Origin: Neurospora intermedia
Lineage: Eukaryota > Ascomycota > Sordariomycetes > Sordariales > Sordariaceae
NCBI GenBank assembly: GCA_037102815.1
Contig: BTPP01000003.1
Span: forward strand, 1,240,001 to 1,304,000
Length of the DNA stretch: 64,000 bases
Direction: 5' to 3'
This document shows positions 21,247 through 31,515 of this stretch, one piece after another; the first letter of the stretch is position 1, and each line of letters opens with the position of its first letter. A program made the position numbers and the translations under genes. The notes under the pieces are model-generated. The model was not told where the DNA came from and searched no databases. It saw only the letters and a program-made list of their open reading frames with translations.

Positions 21247-23016
21247 TCAGTCTTGTGATAACAGGTCGTAGACTTCTAGACTCGACGAACATGGAGCTTC
21301 GACTGGAGATTGCCGTGGTTGAGAAAACCCTAAACCATGTGGTAGGGGCGGGATGCGAAATTGCCATGGCGATGAAGAAACCTTCTCGCTTTGTGTTTCG
21401 ACGCTTTTTTCGGTTCTTGGAGCCAGCTGTGTAATTGCTCCGACTGGTGTATCAACACCTGGTACTTTGGACTTCTTACTCTGCTTTGTGGTGTCTTCTG
21501 GGCCAGGCTCAGCGGTCTTCCTCTTGTGCTTTACCAGACCCTTGTTTTGAAGCTTGGGACGTGGTAACTGTTCAGGGTGTAGTCCTTTCTGAACAACACA
21601 GGACAAGATTCTACATTTGATTTCATGGGTAGACCACATATCGTAGAACTTTGTGAATTCTGGAAGAAATATCGTTGCTGACACGGTGACGTTACAGCAA
21701 CTGCTGTTCCCTAGTGCAGCGGGAATTTTGATGCCCTCACATGCTTGAGGAGCGTTCCTCAACGTACCTTGGAGCAGTTTGTGGTTGAGTTCGAGCCCTG
21801 TTAGATGTCGTATAGGCCATTTGATGGAGGGGTAAGACTGAAAGTTCCGGTTAAGAAATTGGCAGATTTCGACGAGATTATCTGACAACGACCGTGTCCA
21901 TCCATGTCGGAGGCAGAGCAGATTTTGTAACGCTTCTTCTGAACGCACAGGTGGACTCCGGTAGCGCTCAATTGCCTTCGGATCGGGGAAGCAATTTGGA
22001 ATGACCACGGAATGATAGCCGTTGTCCTTAAGAAAGGCCCGGAAACGTGCTTGCCTTTCTGAGGTCAGCGTTGTCGGCTTTCTGAGTTCTTAAACCGAAG
22101 TGTGACTAACCATTTGTTCCTCTCCAATCTGTTCCCATCATCACTGAAGACATCACACATTGTTCCAGCCAGCTGCATGGCGTTATGGGCGATTTCGAGT
22201 GCAGCCTCATGATTGACTCCCGGAAGGCCTCTTGAATATTCGCATCCTCCGAGCAGGAGCCCTAGTATGAGACTTGGCTGGTCGAGATCCCACTGTTGCA
22301 GCAAAGCCACTGCATCGTGCTGGGTAGCGGACTCGTTACTTAACCCTGCACCCTTCCAGTGTCGTTGCTGCTCTTTGAACATGACAATTTTTCGGCATCC
22401 ACATGTGAGAGCTACGCTGTGGTGTGTCCAAACGGCATCGACGACACCTAGATGTTGGAGTTTGACACATGTGGGTGCTGCTTCTGCAGGTGCCTGATGG
22501 AAAGGGACGCCTAGACAGTTTAACATGTCTTTCAGCAAACGTATCCTTTCCGGCTTGATTGGGTTTGGATCAGGTTCGTCTTGGTTGTAGCGATCTGGGC
22601 CATCAAAGACGAAGACAAGGTGTATGCTCAGCTCCAGCAAGGTCATAATCTGGTACATGATCGTTTTCTCGACCGCATTGACCTCGCGAGAGTCTGGTGG
22701 AATTAAATGTCAGCAATTTGCTTTGCCAAAATCTAGTTATGGACGCCCATGGTAACAGACTTTTGCGTAGCCAATCGACTTTGCTATTATTCTCAAAGTA
22801 AACTTGCCAGCAATGTGCATCGATAGCGACTCTCAGAGGCCGACCACGTCGCTGAAAATGATCGGCTGACCAATCCGCCAGCTCCAAACTCACGCCCGGA
22901 GGAGTTATATCCCAAATACTGTTCGAGTCAGTCAAGTTGCAGACAGACGCCGAGCTGATTCGCGAGTGTACCGACCTAGGGCTGGGCTTGAGCTGTGAAT
23001 TTCCGTTCTTCGGCAT
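21247..23016 (-). CDS. XPG/FEN1-like protein with degenerate active site
   Basis: Three exons, 23016-22761, 22693-22111 and 22054-21247, encode 548 residues. An optional 57-nt phase-neutral intron at 22975-22919 would remove 19 N-terminal residues. The XPG N region is visible (IWDITPPGVSLELADWS, then GRPLRVAIDAHCWQVYFEN with Asp66, and LVFVFDGPDRYNQDEPDP with Asp116). The I region follows (GVPFHQAPAEAAPTCVKLQH, then LGVVDAVWTHHSVALTCGCR). In active Rad2-family nucleases this region carries two Glu and two Asp that bind metal. Here one Glu remains (Glu156), the second position is Ala or Thr, and the Asp pair is replaced by His/Val (residues 176-179). GGCEYSRGLPGV also has Glu where Asp is usual. 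The C-terminal 150 residues are Lys/Ser/Pro-rich. Flap or Holliday-junction cleavage is therefore doubtful; a structural role or decay is more likely. Confidence 0.83.
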
Positions 23017-23427
23017 ATTGAAATGATTGTAAACCCCTGGCCAAGTGTTCTTGACCGGTTGTTCGTTCCCAATGTAGCTACCTTTTTCGACGGGAAAAAA
23101 GTATAATTGGACTACATCAAAAACAGCGGGGTTGAAACCCAGGAGATTGTGGGTTAGTCTCGCTGAAATTGTTCGGACGGAAGAGGATGTTGATAACGTT
23201 GGCTACCCAACTGACACTTTCGGAGGATGATCCCACCACCCGGCTCAGGTTTTCGGTGTTGTACTAGTGAATGGTAGGTAGATAGGAACCTGCCACAAGT
23301 TCTTGCCTATGCTCGGTCATACATAGAAAGCTCTGGTCTATGTGCCTTCCCACCAAAACCCGGACCAGGACTTGCCATATGCCAAACTTGTAGGCCGTAC
23401 CTTGCAGCTTCTCGCCATGGAAGTCAA
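23017..23427. other. intergenic
   Basis: A short spacer between the start of the XPG-like gene and the stop of the DUF1348 gene, both on the minus strand. No further feature is seen. Confidence 0.5.
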
Positions 23428-24048
23428 TCACCAGTGTTGCTCGGTAATTGCAACTTCGTTGACATCGACACCCTCCTTGAACCATCGTTCTTCTTCTGCA
23501 ATCTTCACATCATTCCCACTCATCTGCCGCTTCCTCATGAGGCCATTGTCGGCAAAGGTCCAGTCCTCAAGGCCATATGTCCGCCACCACTGACCAGATC
23601 CGTCATACCACTCGTACCAAAACTGAACTGCGATCTGATTTCAGTAGACATGGCAGTCAGCTCTGGGCAGCAATCCTACTTCCGACGTGCCGCCGCCACC
23701 AGGAAGGAATAACGACTGACTTTGTTGTCTGTAAAAGCAAACAGCTCCTTCCTCAAGCGATATCCGTTCTCTCTTGACCACTTTTTCTTCAGAAATTCGA
23801 CAATTGCTGGGCGTCCCTGTAGGAACGTATCGCGGTTTCTCCAGATGGAGTCTGGAGTGTAGGCCATCTGGACCACCTCCGCATTTCTTGAATTTGACCA
23901 AAGTCAGCCAACGGCAACCGGATTTTCAAGAAAATAGCAAAGGTATAGTAGGTCACTTCGTGTTCCATGTATCCTGCGCGGCCTTGACTTTGATCCGAGC
24001 TGTCTCGGCTGTGAACGGCGGAAATGGGGGCTTTGACTCGGCTGTCAT
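23428..24048 (-). CDS. DUF1348 / NTF2-like (SnoaL-like) protein
   Basis: Three exons, 24048-23957, 23886-23721 and 23634-23428, encode 154 residues in phase. The sequence follows the DUF1348 family closely: a helical start (TARIKVKAAQDTWNTKNAEV), VQMAYTPDSIWRNRDTFLQG, RPAIVEFLKKKWSRENGYRL, RKELFAFTDNKIAVQFWYEW, YDGSGQWWRTYGLEDWTFAD and NGLMRKRQMSGNDVKIAEEE, ending RWFKEG. This is a compact cone-shaped NTF2-like fold that often binds small hydrophobic ligands. The family is widespread in bacteria and fungi and its function is unknown. Introns have donors gtgacc and gtcagt and acceptors aag and cag. There is no targeting signal. Confidence 0.93.
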
Positions 24049-25222
24049 GGCGATGGCTGAAGAATAGGGAAGGTATTATCAAAACAGAGGTAACAGTGGA
24101 ACTCGAATGATCATAGAACAAGAGGGTGAACGTCCCGCAATGTTCTCTCGGATACTTCAAACAAATTGCAAGGTGATTAGGCAAGAAAACAGGATGTGAA
24201 CACCTGGCTTTAATGCAACTTAAAGGTCATCGCAGTCCAGTGATTATGAATTCCGTGTCGTACGTGCTGACGGCAGACAGCAGTCATAGAACGATCCGAG
24301 CTGGTGGGGTTCTGAAGCGAGCCGCTACAGCTCAGCACCAGACACCTCTTTGAGTCAAGCTCTTAGTATAGTGACAAACAAGAAGATATAGTTCGAGAAA
24401 TATACCTAGTTTGAGCAACAGGTAGAAAATGTACCTGTAACTGTGTCCAATAATAGGACCACCAGCATTCGTGGCCTGAAGCACCGGGAGAAGTGTTTCT
24501 ACAATGACGGGTTATAGAGACATCAAGGTCCTCACTTGCCGGAAGCCCGCGCAATATCCAGGTCATACCCGCCTTTTGAGATTCTCCCTCTCTTAATTAC
24601 AGCGCAAAAGGAAAGAGGAGTGGAAAGGGAAAGGCCGTTGTCGGAGGTAAGGGATCTCGAGGAGAACCTGGATTTGTTCTGTTGTCGGCCAAATGCACGT
24701 TGCGAGTTTCTAGAACTTGGAAAAGAGAATGATAATACAAGAGGCCATCCGGTCCCTTCTGATTTTGGCACATGCAATGAAGCCCGGCGATCGCGCAATC
24801 CAAGGCAACAAGCCCCGGGCGCCCCGAGGTCTGTCCCACTCCAGCGTGACAATGGACAGAAATCGCAAACCCTGGAAGTAATTGACGTTCACGGAGAAAG
24901 GGCACCTTAACGGCCACTCTTTCCAGGGCAGTTGATCGGTCTCCACTGTTCGATGCCTTCCGGTTGATGTTACTGGAGGCTTCGCAGCGGTTCCTGCCCG
25001 CCCTCCCGCCGAACCTCCGGAGAACGGAGAACCCCTCCAAAAGCGAGCAGGACCCCGCTGTGATTGGAGATACGATCTGATAACAATACATCGGCTTCCT
25101 CCGCTTATAAGCTCACCTCCAAGCTTCGAATCCAACTAAAAGAATCTCGCACTTTTCTCCTCTCAAGAACAGGAAGCTCAAGATCTCACGAACTTCACAA
25201 TCTAAAATCCCTTTTCAACAAA
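24049..25222. other. divergent region, DUF1348 / peroxiredoxin
   Basis: About 1.2 kb between two divergent start codons, expected to hold both promoters. The pyrimidine-rich 100 bp before 25223 looks like peroxiredoxin 5' UTR. Overlapping frames on both strands have no domain. Confidence 0.45.
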
Positions 25223-25914
25223 ATGTCTGCTCTTAAGGCCGGTGATTCTTTCCCCGAAGGTGTTACCTTCACCTACGTCGCGCCCAGCGGTGACACAGAC
25301 CTTACCGTCTGCGGTCTTCCCATCCAGTATGATGCCAGCAAAGGCAAGTAAACATGTCATGGCTCACTCACAACAAACCCTCACATCATCTTTGGCTTGT
25401 TTTTTCTCTCTCCACATCTATATACTAACGCAATCTCTCACCTACGACGTAGAGTTCGCGAACAAGAAGGTCGTCCTCGTCGCCGTCCCCGGTGCCTTCA
25501 CCCCCACGTGCCAGCAGCAGCACGTCCCCTCGTACCTGGCCAAGCTCGAGGAGTTCAAGTCCAAGGGCGTCGACCAAATTGTCTTCATTGCCAGCAACGA
25601 TGCGTGGGTGATGGCCGCTTGGGGCAAGGCCAACGGTGTTAAGGATGAGTCTATTGTAAGTAATGATTCATGTCCCTCCTGGTCCCCCCCTCTCTCTCTC
25701 TCTCACCACACGTAACTGACACGCAACGAATGCTCAGCTCTTCATGTCCGATGCCGACTGCAAGTTCAGCAAGAGCATCGGCTGGACCCAGGGTGACCGC
25801 ACCAAGCGCTATGCTATTGTCATCGACCACGGCAAGGTTACCTACGCCGAGTTGGATGAGGTGCCTAAGAGCATCGCCAACACTGGTGCCGACGGTGTCC
25901 TGGCTAAGCTCTAA
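25223..25914 (+). CDS. Prx5-type peroxiredoxin (PMP20 / Asp f 3 family)
   Basis: Three exons, 25223-25343, 25453-25655 and 25738-25914, encode 166 residues. It starts [20 protein letters not shown]. The peroxidatic site [20 protein letters not shown] places the catalytic cysteine at Cys60, and Cys30 in [13 protein letters not shown] is at the position of the second conserved cysteine of fungal homologs. The thioredoxin-fold blocks [15 protein letters not shown] and [20 protein letters not shown] are intact. The family reduces H2O2 and alkyl hydroperoxides. The protein ends in Ala-Lys-Leu, a variant peroxisomal targeting signal (PTS1), so peroxisomal or dual location is plausible. The first intron must use a GC donor (gcaagt) to give [12 protein letters not shown]; the nearby GT would break the frame. 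The second intron contains a CT run. Confidence 0.96.
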
Positions 25915-26647
25915 ATAGAGAAAAGAGGGCTTGGAAAAGCCAAGGCAAAGAAACAAAATAAAGGCAAACAGTAATCATCAACACTAGCAAAACTCATACT
26001 GTGGTTGCGAGCAAAAGTCAAAACCCCCCTGCCAGGCACTATGTTGCACAGACAATGTGTTCAATACCTGCTTCACCTAATTAGACTTACCCACCACACC
26101 AAGTAGAGAAGTAATGGGAACCAAAACAAATGTCAAGGGGAACGCGATGATAATCGCGGGATACTCTTGTTGTGACTGGGTATTTGCTTGATAGAGTATC
26201 ACGAGGTATAGAGAATAGAAGCCGCGTGATATGCCTTTTGCCCGCTGAAGCGCAGCGTTATATTATGATTGCCAGATCCCTGTTCCTTCGTCCCAACGGC
26301 CCCAAAACTTTCTCTCGCCTCCCTAGTATCACAGGGAGGTGGGATATGGATTTTGTTCGTCTTTGACCAATGCATAAGTCGGCATTCTGTTAAGCTACCC
26401 ATGCAAAGCGTTTGATGTCATATCCGTTAGACGCAGGGATCCATGCAACCGGCCCTTCCAGAAACCAAGCTGTTGTATTGTTTTCGTTAAACGAGACGAA
26501 AACCCTCCAGCTGAGTGCAGGCAAAAAAAAAGAACCGAGAACCGACCAGACCGACTCCGCGTATCCCTTCCAGCTTGCCACGCAGGACCGTAAAGACATT
26601 CCAATCTCCCTTCACATCATCGTGTCCCCCGACCGACAAGACCGCAT
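25915..26647. other. convergent 3' intergenic region
   Basis: It lies between the stops of the peroxiredoxin (+) and eL24 (-) genes and should contain both 3' UTRs and terminators. No gene is seen. Confidence 0.5.
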
Positions 26648-27616
26648 TTAACGGGACTTGGCAGCGACCTTGACGGGCGCACCCTTGGCACCCTGCTTGG
26701 AGGTGACGCGGGCCTTGGGGTTGGCAGCGTTCTTGGCCTTCTCAGCCTTCTTGGCGGCCTGAGTCTCCTGCTTCTTGGCCTTGGACTCCTTGATGGCGGC
26801 GAGACGAGCGGCGGAGCGGGCCTCAGGGCGCATGGAGCGGCGCTCCTTGATCACCTCGAGGGAAGCACCGACGATGGCACGCTGGGCCTTGACGGTACGG
26901 CGGGAGCGCTTCTTGGCGACCTCCTGTAATGGGTGTCAGTCATCTGCTTCGCGCAACGGTTTCCCTTCCCCCATCGATCTCCTTCACCCAGTTGCGCGCG
27001 CGTCCAAAGTATCCGTATTCGCGATATCCCTCTCCGTCAAAATCTCGAAGTGTTCGATATTGTTTCGGCAGAATCGGTAGAATAGGGGGCTGGTGACGGT
27101 GTGCGCAACGGGGGAAGAAGAATGGGCCCGAGTGCGGATATGTGGTTTCTTGCGTACCTCAGAGATACCCTTCTTGTGCTGGCGGCGGTAGAGGACAGTC
27201 CAGGCAATGCGGCGGGGGTTCTTGCGCTGGAGGAAAAGCGACTCGGACTTGCCGTTCTGGAAACGGAAGATCTTGCTGTCGCCACGGACGTACAGCTTAC
27301 CCTAACGGTGTCAAAGAAAACATGTCAGCACTTTTATCACGGTGGCTGTATTTCCCTGCTCTTGTTGTTGTGGCTCGTCCTTCATGATCCCCCTCAATCA
27401 GAATATCGTCAACGTCGCGGGGACGAGATCCGTCAACATCTCTCCCTCGCTCTCGCAAAGTCGTTCCCTCCCCAAATCCAAGACCAAGACCAATTCCCCA
27501 CGGGTTCAGATCCCGGTAGCATTTTCGAGCCGCAAATCATTTTTGGACGGGCAAAAAAACCGTACCTTTCCAGGGTAGATCCTCTGGCCGGAGAAGGTAT
27601 CGTCGTACGTTCTCAT
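26648..27616 (-). CDS. rpl24: 60S ribosomal protein eL24
   Basis: Three exons, 27616-27566, 27301-27158 and 26923-26648, encode 156 residues, with phase-0 introns of 264 and 234 nt. The first exon is [17 protein letters not shown], the second carries [20 protein letters not shown], then [20 protein letters not shown] and HKKGISE, and the third [20 protein letters not shown] with a long Lys/Ala-rich tail ending VKVAAKSR. This is the N-terminal eL24 domain plus basic extension that bridges 60S to 40S. Early, relatively long introns are typical of fungal ribosomal-protein genes. The family starts internally similar to MRTY or MKVE, which fixes this start. It is divergent from TAD1. Confidence 0.97.
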
Positions 27617-28246
27617 TGTGGCGGTATTGCTGTCGAGATTGTCGGTTGTCGGGAGATGCTTCCTCGAAGGTGCAATGTTCCAGCGTCGATTTTCCTCAAT
27701 TTCTTTCCGCAGCGAGGTTGTGCGATAGGGCTGCCTTGTGATAGGCTGGCTGCACGGACCATGTGGTCCACTTCAGCGTTGGGGTGGCTCAAGTGGGCTG
27801 GCAGCGGGCTGGCAACGCGGGCAGAAACAATCGCCGCCACTTATCTGCCAGGTGGTCCGGGCTGTAGGACGTCATCCTCAAGCAAATCGATAGCCCAATT
27901 TACCATCAACAAGTGCGGAACGAACGAGGGGCATCTGGTTTACTTTTTGGTCGCGAAGCATCACCACTGTAACTTGCATGAACAAGCTACACTCACCTCG
28001 GAGTTCCGTCTGAAAACCTGTGTAATTTTTATGTTCTGCGTCTGGTGCATGCGGTTTGCTCCATTGATTTTCCGTACCTCCACGGTACGAACTGGTTGTC
28101 AATGGCTAACCCCAACCCTTGTCAAAACGACAAGTGCTTCATCATAAGGAGTTTGGACTTTGGAGGCTGTTCCAAGTCGTTCTTTCTAACGCATGCAAAC
28201 ATACGAAAACGTCAAAATCACACCGACCTTAACTTGCAAAGTTATA
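27617..28246. promoter_or_regulatory. divergent region, eL24 / TAD1
   Basis: 630 bp between two divergent start codons, so both promoters should be here. A long plus-strand open frame (27101-28147) crosses it but is antisense to eL24 and has no homology signal. Confidence 0.5.
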
Positions 28247-29910
28247 ATGATTGATGCAGACGCAATTGCCTCTGCTGTTCTTGAAGAGTTCAGCAAACTC
28301 CCCGCCAAACGGAAGCCCAGTGTCCGCGATAATGGTCTTCACGAATGGGTTCCTATGGCCGGCATTGTAGCCAAAGGTGCTGCTTGTTATATGCCTAGAA
28401 GAAAGAAATCAAAACTCCTGACTGATACAATCTCTAGGCCCAAACGGACTGAAATGTGTAGCTTTAGCGTAAGTACGTACAATGGACCGCCGGGACCACT
28501 GGAGTGTCCAATGTGCCTCATGATCACGCAAGATAAGTCTATTGCTGGAGCTAAGGATGGAAGGTTGGTCATAGAACAGGTATGAAGTGCCTTCCGGCAT
28601 CCAAGCTGCCCCAAGCCAACGGAGTGGCCATTCATGACTGGCACGCCGAGATACTTGCTATACGAGCTTTCAACCGATTCATCCTCGAAGAGTGTAAACG
28701 CCTCGCTCTTCAGGGGGATGATGGTGCCTCGCAATCCGACTTCATCTACCGAAGGATAACAGCCCAACATGAAAACCAAGGACAGCAAGGAACAGCAGGA
28801 GTATGGCAAGGACAACCGTTTGCCTGGAGGGAAGATGTGAGCTTACACATGTACTGCTCCGAAGCGCCTTGTATGTGTCCCCGCTGCCCAACCCCCCCCC
28901 CCCCCCCCCCCCTTCACCAGAGACGACTCGACCCCGGTAAAGCCCATGACTAACACACCAATCCACCAGGCGGGGACGCAAGCATGGAACTAATCATGGC
29001 CGCCCAAGACGACGCCTCGCCCTGGGAAGTCCCATCCCCAACACCAGGAGACCTGCCAGCCCAAGCACAAGCACCAACCCCAGCTTCAGCAGACGCCACC
29101 GACACCCCTCTCCCCGGCCGCGCCTACTTCTCCCAACTCGGCATCGTACGCCGCAAGCCCTCACGCGGCGACGCCCCTCCCAGCTTATCCAAGTCCTGCT
29201 CCGACAAACTTGCCCTTAAACAAGTCACCTCGCTTTTGTCCTCTCTCACCAGCACTTTGGTCTCGCCTGCGAACGCATACCTGTCCAGCGTCATCTTGCC
29301 CGCGTCTCAGTATTCTGCTGTGGCTTGTAATCGGTGTTTCTCTTCTTCATCTGCTGATGGGGGGCGGATGGCACCCTTACTTGACACGAGCGTGAGCGCG
29401 AAGCTGGAGGGTGCAGGAGGATATGTCTTTCGGGAGTTTAGGGTTGAGACGACCAAGATGGAGTTTGCATTTTCTAGGAGGGCTATACTCCCTTCAAATA
29501 ATTCCTCCTCAACAGATATGACGGACATGGCAGACGTCAAGGACACAAAGCCAAAGAAGCTCATAGCAAGCAACCTCGCGACATCATGGACGCTCAACGG
29601 CCCGCGCGATGGGGAGGGTTTGGTGGGTGGCGTGTTGCAGGGCCGGAAGCAGTTTGATCTACGGGGAGCGAGTCTGGTCTCCCGGCGGAAGATGTGGACT
29701 TTGGCGAGGGAGATTTGCTCGATGATGGCGCTCGATGATGATGATGGCGAGATTAAACGAGTCCTGGGAAGTACGGACCTTGTTTATGATGAGATCAAGG
29801 ATGGAAGTAGCTTGCTTGAGGGGAGACGGAGGGCAAAGGAGGAGACGAAAAGGGTGGCGCTGAAAGGGTGGGTGAGGAATACTGGGGGTGGAAGCTTTAA
29901 ACTTGAGTAA
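28247..29910 (+). CDS. TAD1: tRNA-specific adenosine deaminase 1 (Tad1)
   Basis: Four exons, 28247-28376, 28438-28468, 28575-28870 and 28970-29910, encode 465 residues in phase. Exon 2 is only 31 nt and supplies GPNGLKCVALA. The ADAR-type deaminase domain shows the zinc/catalytic motif DWHAEILAIRAFNRF (His77, Glu79), CSEAPCGDASMELIM (Cys153) and SLSKSCSDKLALKQ (Cys229), so all ligands are present. Tad1 converts A37 to inosine in eukaryotic tRNA-Ala. The C-terminal half includes the expected YLSSVILP and SLVSRRKMWTLAREIC blocks with Ser-rich inserts. I start at MIDADAIASAVLEEF; an in-frame ATG 54 nt upstream would add 18 residues unlike the family. A 21-C run lies in intron 3. Confidence 0.94.
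28892..28912 (+). repeat. poly-C tract in TAD1 intron 3
   Basis: Twenty-one C inside the 99-nt third intron, between donor gtatgt and acceptor ccag. It is prone to slippage, so intron length may vary between isolates or assemblies. Confidence 0.95.
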
Positions 29911-30552
29911 ATCAAAGGAGTGTTGAGGAATGATTCAAGAGAAGGATTGCTGGGAGACATGTGGTTACTATACAAAGCGTGAATGAGTGACGTTTCACTT
30001 GCGCACTTGAATGCACAGCATGTCTCGTCTCCACATCATCTTTTTCTCGTTGTCATATGGGTCACAATTTCCAATTCGTACTGAAGTTCTCCAATGTTGG
30101 TTCAAGAAACCAAGAAGCTTTTTCTTTTCGCCAGCGCTTGGTCAGTTGTTTTGTTTTGGTTATGTACATCGTTTTGATGTAGCATGCGTTGTTCCTATAA
30201 CCATCATTTCAACCGCAGTCTTTCCTTGGAAGAGTCCAGGAGCAAACCGAGATGGACGAAGACAATCAAACACGTCTTTCCGCCTCGTTACCACATGTAC
30301 CAAGTAACATCCTTTCTCTTTGACCTGAAACATGACATCAACATTGCCGCCCGAAGAGCATTTCCCAAGCTTCACATAGATTCATAAGCCATCATGAGAA
30401 GACATTGAACAACCAAAGGACGGGTTGAAGAGACCCCGTGATTTCCCCAACGCAGCACGCCATGATAAAATGTCACCGCAAATATGAAGATAGGAAAAGC
30501 CGCGCTTTGGGGGAATCAAGCAGAGAGAGGGAGTATTTTATTTTTTTGTAAT
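29911..30552. other. convergent 3' intergenic region
   Basis: It lies between the stops of TAD1 (+) and the NAC beta gene (-). No gene is seen; it probably holds two 3' UTRs. Confidence 0.5.
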
Positions 30553-31515
30553 TTACTCGACCTTGCTCTCGAAGTTCTCGCCGGCAACGAGATCGGGGAT
30601 ATCATCCTCCTCAGCGTCCTTCTCGTTCTTCTGCATGTTTTGGTAGCTCTCGGCAAGCTTGCGGAGGGAAGCAAGGGAGTCGGGGCCGAGCTGGTTAAGG
30701 ATACCGGGGACGAGCTCAGTGAGCTCCTTGTCCTCACCGTTGCCGTAGATGGCAAAAGTGTTGGCGGGGACAGCGGCGTGAACTATGGTACAAGAAACAC
30801 AACTTGTTAGCAGACAAGCCCCCAAGCAGCGTTTGAAGCTTTAGCTGTCGCAATATGTCAAAGAGGCCGCCTGACTAAGTAGGCCATAACACTCTTGCAC
30901 ATATAACGAGTTTTGACCAAGCCCAGTCAAGGCGGGTCCATATCGCGAAATTGAAACTGGGCGTATTGGTACGTACCCTTAGGGGCGGCGAAGTGGATGA
31001 CGTTGCCGTCGCTCTTGAACATGTTCACCTCCTCGATGGCCTGGATGGGCTGAACATTGACCTTCTTGAGGGTGGCCTGGAGCTTCTTGTCATCGCCAGC
31101 GGAGCGGGCAGGCGCTCTCTTGACCTTTCTGCGGGGAGTACCCTTGCCACTATTTCATTTCGAAAAAAAGTCCATTGTCAGAAATCAAAAGCCTCTCGTT
31201 TTTGTCTGCATCTGCACGTTGCTCATCGCCTTTCGCTGGGCTCGCGGGGGGAGGTTTTTTTGTGTGTGAGACAATCGAGGGCGCGCGCGAAAGAATGGAG
31301 GGGTAATTCGGTGCTGGCTCGTTTTTTTGTGCGTGTTGTGTGCGAGAGCGATTGACGAGTGATATTTAAATTTCTACATACCCTAAAGCGGAGGGAAAGC
31401 ACCTTTGTTAGCCTGTCGAACAGAACCTCATCCTACAGAGCGAAAACATGGGCGACGACATACCGATACGGGCCGAGGCGCCCAGCTTCTTCAAACGCTC
31501 CTGAACATCCGACAT
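30553..31515 (-). CDS. EGD1: nascent polypeptide-associated complex beta subunit
   Basis: Exons 31515-31464, a single nucleotide at 31382, 31149-30977 and 30782-30553 give 151 residues. The protein begins [20 protein letters not shown] and continues [40 protein letters not shown] and [20 protein letters not shown]. The NAC domain and tail follow ([37 protein letters not shown]). Egd1/BTF3 binds the ribosome exit tunnel with NAC alpha and shields nascent chains. The conserved GGKGTPRRK run needs two bases between exon 1 (ending ATC-G) and TGGCAAGG. The only source is the lone G at 31382, flanked by ccgctttag on one side and gtatgt on the other. This is a 1-nt exon, or equivalently an intron pair spliced in sequence. 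Intron 1 is 81 nt with a GCTAAC branch; intron 2 is 232 nt. Confidence 0.94.

Noticed and set aside
24597-25135. Overlapping minus-strand frames upstream of the peroxiredoxin
   Set aside because: They cover the peroxiredoxin promoter and 5' UTR and show no conserved sequence.
27490-27530. tRNA-like T-arm (cgggttcagatcccg) in eL24 intron 1
   Set aside because: The B-box has a mismatch and there is no anticodon stem, D-arm or A-box upstream, so a tRNA is not supported.
27101-28147. 348-codon plus-strand open frame
   Set aside because: It lies antisense to eL24 exons 1-2 and introns and has no domain-like run; the eL24 gene explains the region.
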